Shown here piece after piece: positions 7,592 to 11,498 of a stretch of 11,498 nucleotides of DNA. Location: NCBI GenBank assembly GCA_012517635.1, contig JAAYUP010000207.1, positions 1 to 11,498 of the forward strand. Reading direction: 5' to 3'. Source of the DNA: Candidatus Atribacter alterifermentans. GTDB lineage: Bacteria; Atribacterota; Atribacteria; Atribacterales; Atribacteraceae. The notes below the pieces were generated by a model, which worked only from the letters and a program-made list of their open reading frames with translations, ran no database searches and was not told the DNA's origin. Position 1 is the first letter of the stretch. The number at the start of each line of letters is the position of its first letter. The translations under genes were made by a program, and so were the position numbers.

Positions 7592-8388
7592 TCATAGTCG
7601 CCGAACGAATCAACGCGACTCGGAAAGCCATCCGGGAAGCACTGGAGAAAAAAGATCGAGAATTCTTTGTTCATGAAGCTCAAAAACAAGAAAAAGCTGG
7701 AGCTGCTTTCATTGATGTCAATGCTGGGACCGAAGCAACCAAAGAAGTGACTGATCTGAAATGGTTGGTCGAGTCTATCCAAAATGAAATTGAAATTCCT
7801 CTTTGCTTAGATTCTGCCAATGATCAAGCTCTTGAAGCAGCACTTACTGTCTATAATAAGAAAGAAATTATGATTAATTCATTTACGGCCGAGGACAATC
7901 GTATCAAAGCCTTATTACCAATTGTGAAGAAATATAATGCTCTGGTTGTTGGATTGGCAATGGGCGAGGGAGGAATACCTCAATCGGTTGAAGAACGAAT
8001 GAAATTAGTGGATATTTTAGTCAAAGCTGTTGATGAATATTCTATTCCTCGAGAACATCTTTTTATCGACCCATTAGTCGTGCCCATCGGCACCGATCAA
8101 AACCAGGGGAGATTGTTTTTAGAAAGCCTCCAGGCCATTCCACAAACTTACCCCGGAGTAAGAACCATCTGTGGTCTCAGTAATATTTCCTTTGGAATGC
8201 CCAATCGTCGACTCATTAATCGGTCCTTTTTAGCTTTGAGTATAGGGTTTGGCCTTCACGCCGCCATTATTGATCCTCTGGATGACAAGCTCATGGGCAT
8301 TCTTTTTGCCAGTGAAGCCTTGATGGGTCGCGATGAATACTGCATGAATTATCTCACTGCCTTTCGAGCTGGCCGTTTAAACGAGTAA
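7588..8388 (+). CDS. acsE: Methyltetrahydrofolate:corrinoid/iron-sulfur protein methyltransferase (AcsE-type)
   Basis: This 266-residue TIM-barrel (pterin-binding/DHPS-like) methyltransferase matches the Moorella AcsE length and motif order. It has IIVAERIN at the N-terminus, FIDVNAG (41-47), CLDS with D75, MINS with N97, LFIDPLVVP with D161, and CGLSNISFG with N199, followed by NRRLINRSFLA. These are the pterin-binding and catalytic positions of the family. It moves the methyl group of 5-methyl-THF to the cobalt of a corrinoid protein in the Wood-Ljungdahl methyl branch. No B12-binding or homocysteine domain is present, so it is not MetH. GGAGG at 7576-7580 precedes ATG 7588, which overlaps the folC stop. 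It is the last gene before the repeat-filled spacer. The corrinoid partner and acetyl-CoA synthase genes are not in the window, so other corrinoid-dependent uses are possible. Confidence 0.9.
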   Translation: MIIVAERINATRKAIREALEKKDREFFVHEAQKQEKAGAAFIDVNAGTEATKEVTDLKWLVESIQNEIEIPLCLDSANDQALEAALTVYNKKEIMINSFTAEDNRIKALLPIVKKYNALVVGLAMGEGGIPQSVEERMKLVDILVKAVDEYSIPREHLFIDPLVVPIGTDQNQGRLFLESLQAIPQTYPGVRTICGLSNISFGMPNRRLINRSFLALSIGFGLHAAIIDPLDDKLMGILFASEALMGRDEYCMNYLTAFRAGRLNE

Positions 8389-8407
8389 AACTTTTAAAAA
8401 ACATCCG

Positions 8408-8435
8408 CTCTCCTGATTGTTAAAAAATAGGAGAG
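8408..8435 (+). terminator. Hairpin after acsE, possible weak terminator
   Basis: CTCTCCT (8408-8414) pairs with AGGAGAG (8429-8435). ATT (8416-8418) can extend the stem with AAT (8426-8428) if G8415 bulges. It lies 19 bases after the acsE stop, where a terminator would be expected. No T-run follows, so it is not a standard intrinsic terminator. It may be an mRNA 3'-end stabiliser or simply the first of the palindromes in this spacer. Confidence 0.35.
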
Positions 8436-8438
8436 ACC

Positions 8439-8462
8439 CTGGTACCGCTTTCGTGGTACCAG
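8439..8462. repeat. 10-bp inverted repeat around GGTACC
   Basis: CTGGTACCGC (8439-8448) and GTGGTACCAG (8453-8462) form a stem with one G-T wobble and a TTTC loop. Each arm contains the palindrome GGTACC. It is the second of the consecutive palindromes between the two operons. No T-tract follows. Confidence 0.6.
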
Positions 8463-8482
8463 TTGGGGATGAAAATTCAAAT

Positions 8483-8506
8483 TCGACATGCCATGGCGCA
8501 TGTCGA
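8483..8506. repeat. 9-bp perfect inverted repeat with CATGGC loop
   Basis: TCGACATGC (8483-8491) and GCATGTCGA (8498-8506) are perfect reverse complements around a 6-base loop. Hairpins of this CATGCCATGG type often occur as dispersed small palindromes in bacterial genomes. Multi-copy status here is an inference from that resemblance. Confidence 0.6.
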
Positions 8507-8515
8507 TCCATTAAA

Positions 8516-8561
8516 AATTAAATTGTGAGGGCTTGACAAATCAAGCCCTCACAATTTAATT
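8516..8561. repeat. Perfect 21-bp inverted repeat with 4-base loop
   Basis: Arm 8516-8536 is the exact reverse complement of arm 8541-8561, around the loop CAAA (8537-8540). The core of the stem is GTGAGGGCTTGA paired with TCAAGCCCTCAC, and the outer part is AT-rich. As RNA it would be a very stable hairpin ending in AAUUUAAUU. It could stop transcription from acsE, perhaps from both directions, although there is no clean U-tract. A MITE- or REP-like palindrome is the main alternative. Confidence 0.7.
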
Positions 8562-8562
8562 C

Positions 8563-8620
8563 CGTCATTGCGAGGAACGCAGCGACATAAGAATCTCATC
8601 TACCCAGTCGTCATTCTGAT
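8563..8620 (+). repeat. Dispersed-repeat-like element, one full and one truncated CGTCATT unit
   Basis: The segment 8563-8600 begins CGTCATTGCGAGGAACG and ends GAATCTCATC. This resembles a small dispersed repeat common in many bacterial genomes, of the pattern CGTCATTGCGAGG...AGCGAC...AATCTC. A second start, CGTCATTCTGA, appears at 8609 (46 bases later) and resembles the start of a sister repeat, but it diverges after 8620. No ORF is encoded. The assignment rests on remembered resemblance, and copies elsewhere in this genome cannot be checked from one window. Confidence 0.55.
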
Positions 8621-8673
8621 CATAAATGAGTATTCGTTATTCATAATCCTCTGGTAAGGAAGAGAAAAAAGGG

Positions 8674-8679
8674 TATAAT
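8674..8679 (+). promoter_or_regulatory. Consensus -10 box (TATAAT) for the downstream gene/purSQL
   Basis: A perfect TATAAT stands 14 bases before the first possible start codon of the next gene. The -35 region at 16-18 bases spacing (around 8650-8657, CTGGTAAG) is poor, with about three matches to TTGACA at best. Transcription would start near 8685-8688. A weak -35 often means an activator or another sigma contact, but this is inference. Confidence 0.55.
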
Positions 8680-8695
8680 ACCTCTGAAAAGAGGT
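8680..8695. promoter_or_regulatory. Dyad at the predicted transcription start, possible operator
   Basis: ACCTCT (8680-8685) and AGAGGT (8690-8695) flank GAAA, a perfect 6-bp dyad directly after the -10 box and across the predicted +1. The right arm also serves as the Shine-Dalgarno-like AGAGGTG. If transcription starts upstream of 8680, the RNA would form a GNRA-tetraloop hairpin that hides the ribosome site. If it starts near 8686, the dyad can act only as DNA, for instance as a repressor site. No regulator is identified. Confidence 0.35.
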
Positions 8696-9065
8696 GTTTT
8701 CTATTCAACTCACCAAAGCCAAAGAGTTTCGTCGTTATATTGAAGATCATTATGAATTCGGAGACTTTGCTTTAATCCGAGGGCGAGAAGAAACTGCCGA
8801 GATTGGATTTGTTTTTGCCGACGAAGACGTTAAGAATTGGCCTTCCCTTTATAAAAAAGCCGATAATATTTGTGATCATTTTGATAAAAGATTACGAGAG
8901 GAAAGGCTTCATACCGTCGCTTACTCTCGAGTGGGGAAAGACCTGGATTTTATTACCGTTTCAATTGTAATCCGTCTTCATACTTTCTCTGAGGGTCAAA
9001 TCCATCAAATTGCTGACGTCATTATGAATATCCTTCGAGAGGTAAATCCCTATTATGAAAAATGA
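8694..9065 (+). CDS. Conserved-looking hypothetical protein upstream of purS
   Basis: I do not recognise the family. The frame gives at most 123 residues, with no signal peptide, membrane segment or metal motif. It reads as a mixed alpha/beta protein: a charged N-terminus (LTKAKEFRRYIEDHYEFGDFAL), a beta-like EIGFVFADEDV, a charged helix (KADNICDHFDKRLREERL), beta-like DFITVSIVIRL, and a C-terminal helix ending NPYYEK. The start is unclear. GTG 8694 overlaps the only Shine-Dalgarno-like site (AGAGGTG, 8690-8696). An ATT at 8703 is correctly spaced from it and would give MQLTKAKEF. There is no ATG near the 5' end. It lies 25 bases before purS and is probably cotranscribed with purSQL, so a link to purine synthesis is possible but unproven. 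Confidence 0.7.
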   Translation: MFSIQLTKAKEFRRYIEDHYEFGDFALIRGREETAEIGFVFADEDVKNWPSLYKKADNICDHFDKRLREERLHTVAYSRVGKDLDFITVSIVIRLHTFSEGQIHQIADVIMNILREVNPYYEK

Positions 9066-9090
9066 AAATTAAACGATGAAGGAGGCTATC

Positions 9091-9348
9091 ATGAAGTTCA
9101 GAGGGAAAATTATCATAACTTTAAAACCAGGGGTATTTGATCCGCAAGGAGTTACAATTAAAAGCGCACTTCATTCCCTGGGATATCAGGAAACTGAAGA
9201 AGTGAAAACTGGAAAATATTTTGAAATTCATCTTGAATCAAGCAGTCTGGAAGCTGCTCAAAAACGTTTGGAAGAGATGTGTGATCAATTGCTGGCCAAT
9301 CCGGTCATTGAAAAATTTCAATTCACCATCGAACCCTCTGCTCACTAA
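9091..9348 (+). CDS. purS: Phosphoribosylformylglycinamidine synthase subunit PurS
   Basis: This 85-residue protein fits the small PurS subunit (about 80-85 residues), which holds PurQ and PurL together so that ammonia can pass from the glutaminase to the synthase. The sequence follows the family pattern: a beta strand FRGKIIITLKPGVFDPQG at the N-terminus, TIKSALHSLGYQ, a GKYFEIHL strand, and a helix ending in CDQLLANPVIEKFQF. ATG 9091 is preferred over ATG 9076 because GGAGG at 9081-9085 lies 5 bases before it, and the shorter form matches the usual N-terminus. The stop is 10 bases before the purQ ATG. Confidence 0.93.
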   Translation: MKFRGKIIITLKPGVFDPQGVTIKSALHSLGYQETEEVKTGKYFEIHLESSSLEAAQKRLEEMCDQLLANPVIEKFQFTIEPSAH

Positions 9349-9358
9349 GGAGTCTCCA

Positions 9359-10066
9359 ATGAAATTTGGCATAGTTGTTTTTCCTGGCTCGAATTGCGAT
9401 TATGATTGCCAACACGTCCTTTCGAAAGTTCTTGACCAAGAAACAGAAATGCTCTGGCATGAAAACCCTGACCTGAAAGAATGTGAGTGTATTATTCTTC
9501 CTGGTGGTTTTAGTTATGGAGATTATTTACGAACCGGTGCCATTGCCCGTTTTTCACCAGTAATGGAATCAATTCGTCATTTTATTGAAGAGGGAGGATT
9601 AGTCGTCGGGATCTGTAATGGGTTTCAAATATTAGTCGAGAGTCAACTCCTTCCAGGTGCTTTACTCCCCAACCAGTGCGGACATTTTATTTGTCGTTAT
9701 GTTTACCTGCGAGTTGAAAACACCGATACCCCTTTTACTCGGCTTTTTTATCCAGGAGAAGTCATCTCAATTCCTATTGCCCATCACCAGGGAAATTATT
9801 TTGTTCCACTTTCTTCTTTAACCAATCTTCAAAAAAATCGTCAAATCATTTTTCGTTATTGTGATGTTGATGGACAAATCAACCAAACAACCAACCCAAA
9901 TGGATCGATTGACTCGATTGCTGGGATAATTTCTTCTTCTCAAAATGTTTTAGGAATGATGCCTCATCCCGAAAGGTCATCAGAAGCAGTATTGGGGTCT
10001 CAGGACGGAAAAAGAATATTTCTCTCGATTATTCAGTGGTGGGAGGAAAAGCACCATGCAAAATAA
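9359..10066 (+). CDS. purQ: Phosphoribosylformylglycinamidine synthase subunit PurQ (glutaminase)
   Basis: This 235-residue class-I glutamine amidotransferase releases ammonia from glutamine for FGAM synthesis. It shows FPGSNCDYD (8-16), LPGGFSYGDYLRTGAIA (47-63), the nucleophile C86 in VGICNGFQIL, PIAHHQGNY (139-147, usually HGEGNY), and the His-Glu pair of the triad in MMPHPERS (H203, E205). The length is normal for the family. AAGGAG at 9347-9352 is 6 bases before ATG 9359. The frame is open further upstream inside purS, but that part has no PurQ similarity. The 3' end overlaps purL by 11 bases. Confidence 0.96.
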   Translation: MKFGIVVFPGSNCDYDCQHVLSKVLDQETEMLWHENPDLKECECIILPGGFSYGDYLRTGAIARFSPVMESIRHFIEEGGLVVGICNGFQILVESQLLPGALLPNQCGHFICRYVYLRVENTDTPFTRLFYPGEVISIPIAHHQGNYFVPLSSLTNLQKNRQIIFRYCDVDGQINQTTNPNGSIDSIAGIISSSQNVLGMMPHPERSSEAVLGSQDGKRIFLSIIQWWEEKHHAK

Positions 10067-11498
10067 TAAACAAATCCAGATTGCCCGTGAGTTAGGGCTC
10101 AGCGATGAGGAATACCAAAAAATACTTGAAATCTTAAAAAGACCACCAACTCCAACGGAACTGGCGATGTTTTCTGTAGAATGGTCAGAACACTGTGGTT
10201 ACCCGCATTCTCGTCGGTGGTTTGAACTCTTCCCTCGGGAAGGAAAATTCCCGGTTCTGCTCGGTGAAGATGCTGGAGGAATAGTCTATCAAGGACAAGC
10301 CGTTGTATTTAAGATGGAAAGTCATAATCATCCTTCTCAGGTTGAGCCTCGTCAAGGAGCTGCAACTGGTATTGGAGGAATCATCCGTGATATTTTTGGG
10401 AGTGGCGCACGCCCAATAGCTTGCCTTGATTCTCTTCATTTTGGTCCTTTAGATAATGCTCGTTCCAACTTTATTTTTAAAGGCGTGGTAGATGGAATTG
10501 CTTTTTATGGGAATTGCGTTGGTGTTCCAACTGTGGCCGGAGAACTCTATTTTCATCCTTCCTACCAAGGGAACTGTCTCGTTAACGTGATGAGTATTGG
10601 AATAGCCCCTCAAGATCATTTGGCAAAATCCTGGGCAAAAGGAGAGGGGAATCTTATTATCTATGCGGGAAACAGAACCGGACGGGATGGTATTGGGGGA
10701 TGCAGTATTCTGGCTTCTCAAGAATTCAACGACCAGGATGAAAAGCGCCCCAGCGTTCAAATTGGCGATCCCTTTACCGAAAAATGCCTCATTGAAGCAA
10801 CTATGGAGGCCCTTGCGACCGGATTTTTAGTGGGAATCAAGGACATGGGTGCCGCTGGTTTAACTTGTTCCTCCAGTGAAATGGCTGCCGCTGGTAAAAG
10901 TGGAGTTAAAATTTATCTTGATCGTATTCCGGTTCGTGAAGAAGCGATGGAACCTTGGGAAATCATGATGTCTGAATCTCAAGAACGCATGCTTCTTTGT
11001 GTCAAAAAAGGCTACCAGGATTCCGTGCTTCGAATATTTCATAAATGGGGTTTGGAAGCGGTTATTGTTGGAGAGGTAGTCAATGGAGATAAAATCACCA
11101 TTGAGTTCAACGGTCAGATCGTTGCCGATATTCCTGCTCAGGAATTAACGAAACCCCCGGTATATACACCTCCCGCTGAAAAACCAGCTTATCTCGAAAC
11201 AATAAATCGTTCTAACTGGGATTACCTTCCTCTCCCTCATAATTGGAATGAAATTCTACTCCAACTCATGGGTTCTCCTAACATCTGTTCCCGATATTCA
11301 GTTTTTGAACAATACGATCATATGGTTCAAATTAATACCTCAATACGACCTGGAACTGGAACGGTAGTCCTCCGTGTCAAAAATCTTCCCTGGGGAATCG
11401 CTGTTACCACCGATTGTAATCCAGTATTCTGTTACCTCAACCCTTATCAGGGTGCCCAAATTGCAGTCGCTGAAGCAGCTCGTAACTTAGCCGCCTGC
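10056..11498 (+). CDS. purL: Phosphoribosylformylglycinamidine synthase subunit PurL, 3'-partial
   Basis: The first 481 codons of the ATP-dependent synthase subunit are present, and the frame is open to the last base. PurL converts FGAR and ammonia to FGAM. Landmarks are WSEHCGY with H46 (43-49), FKMESHNHPSQVEP (85-98), GAATGIGGIIRDIF, GNCVGVPTVAGEL, GRDGIGG, QIGDPFTEK, KDMGAAGL, EPWEIMMSESQERM, and FEQYDHMVQ near the end. The SEHCGY-x-H form and FEQYDHMV resemble Thermotoga-type PurL more than the enterobacterial long form, which agrees with separate purS and purQ genes. GGGAGG at 10041-10046 is 9 bases before the ATG, and the gene overlaps purQ by 11 bases, so translation is probably coupled. 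Small PurL proteins run to about 600-750 residues, so roughly a fifth to a third is missing. Confidence 0.97.
   Translation, partial: MQNNKQIQIARELGLSDEEYQKILEILKRPPTPTELAMFSVEWSEHCGYPHSRRWFELFPREGKFPVLLGEDAGGIVYQGQAVVFKMESHNHPSQVEPRQGAATGIGGIIRDIFGSGARPIACLDSLHFGPLDNARSNFIFKGVVDGIAFYGNCVGVPTVAGELYFHPSYQGNCLVNVMSIGIAPQDHLAKSWAKGEGNLIIYAGNRTGRDGIGGCSILASQEFNDQDEKRPSVQIGDPFTEKCLIEATMEALATGFLVGIKDMGAAGLTCSSSEMAAAGKSGVKIYLDRIPVREEAMEPWEIMMSESQERMLLCVKKGYQDSVLRIFHKWGLEAVIVGEVVNGDKITIEFNGQIVADIPAQELTKPPVYTPPAEKPAYLETINRSNWDYLPLPHNWNEILLQLMGSPNICSRYSVFEQYDHMVQINTSIRPGTGTVVLRVKNLPWGIAVTTDCNPVFCYLNPYQGAQIAVAEAARNLAAC

Larger units (their letters stand above)
8389..8693. other. Inter-operon spacer of palindromes and repeats, no gene
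   Basis: This 305-base stretch between acsE and the next gene has no credible coding region on either strand. It contains the successive palindromes at 8408-8435, 8439-8462, 8483-8506 and 8516-8561, the CGTCATT repeat units at 8563-8620, an AT-rich segment with imperfect symmetry at about 8617-8648, and the promoter region near 8650-8695. The remainder is AT-rich linker. Confidence 0.75.

Noticed and set aside
7588..8388. Dihydropteroate synthase (FolP) for the last gene of block 1
   Set aside because: The fold is shared, but the motifs CLDS, MINS, IDPL and GLSN with NRRLINRSFLA, and the length, follow AcsE-type methyltransferases rather than FolP.
8437..8465. T-box antiterminator, because of TGGTACCGC
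   Set aside because: The sequence is explained by a self-contained GGTACC hairpin, the last T-box bases do not match, no specifier stem or terminator with T-run is present, and the next genes are not amino-acid related.
8470..8529. A 19-codon ORF starting ATG 8470 (MKIQIRHAMAHV...)
   Set aside because: It has no proper ribosome site and consists largely of palindrome sequence, so it is almost certainly a by-product of the repeats.
9221..9358. Upstream extension of purQ into purS
   Set aside because: Residues before MKFGIVVFPG are out-of-frame purS sequence. ATG 9359 has a well-spaced AAGGAG.
1..11498. CRISPR array, tRNA, rRNA, transposase or prophage genes
   Set aside because: I saw no regularly spaced direct repeats, no cloverleaf or rRNA sequence, and no mobile-element protein. 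The only repeats are the small ones in the spacer.

Overview
The window is a gene-dense, fairly AT-rich stretch from an anaerobic bacterium. Every supported gene lies on the + strand. It falls into two operon-like blocks separated by about 300 bases of palindromes and small repeats. The first block is rich in iron-sulfur and flavin proteins and ends in a Wood-Ljungdahl-type methyltransferase, which points to an anaerobe with one-carbon folate metabolism. The separate small PurS, PurQ and PurL subunits fit Gram-positive-like, Thermotoga-like or related deep-branching bacteria rather than Proteobacteria with one long PurL. I cannot fix the phylum from the sequence. Atribacterota or acetogen-like Firmicutes would be my guesses, and they are only guesses.

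Block 1 (1-8388) has seven genes with overlaps or very short gaps. First comes a large GltD/HdrA-type flavoprotein whose 5' end lies outside the window. It is followed by an MvhD/FlxD-type electron-transfer subunit, an FlxC-like FrhB-type iron-sulfur protein, an FlxB-like hydrogenase-beta/AsrA-type iron-sulfur protein, and an FlxA-like FAD/NAD(P)/[2Fe-2S] oxidoreductase. The block ends with FolC and an AcsE-type methyltetrahydrofolate:corrinoid methyltransferase. The first five resemble the FlxABCD-Hdr NADH dehydrogenase/heterodisulfide-reductase-like systems. A reasonable model is that FlxA takes hydride from NAD(P)H, FlxB, FlxC and MvhD pass electrons to the HdrA-type flavoprotein, and that protein bifurcates or confurcates them. 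No HdrB or HdrC (CCG-domain) gene is in the window. The adjacent folC and acsE suggest that the physiological link is to folate C1 chemistry, for example methylene-THF reduction, but this is inference.

The spacer (8389-8693) holds no convincing gene. It carries three to four successive perfect or near-perfect palindromes, including a 21-bp perfect hairpin. After these come one full and one truncated copy of a dispersed-repeat type that begins CGTCATT, and then a consensus -10 promoter box with a small dyad at the predicted transcription start.

Block 2 (about 8694-11498) has an unrecognised gene of about 120 residues followed by purS, purQ and the first 481 codons of purL, which runs off the window. 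PurSQL form formylglycinamidine ribonucleotide (FGAM) synthase of de novo purine synthesis. The pathway needs formyl-THF at other steps, so both blocks touch folate C1 metabolism.
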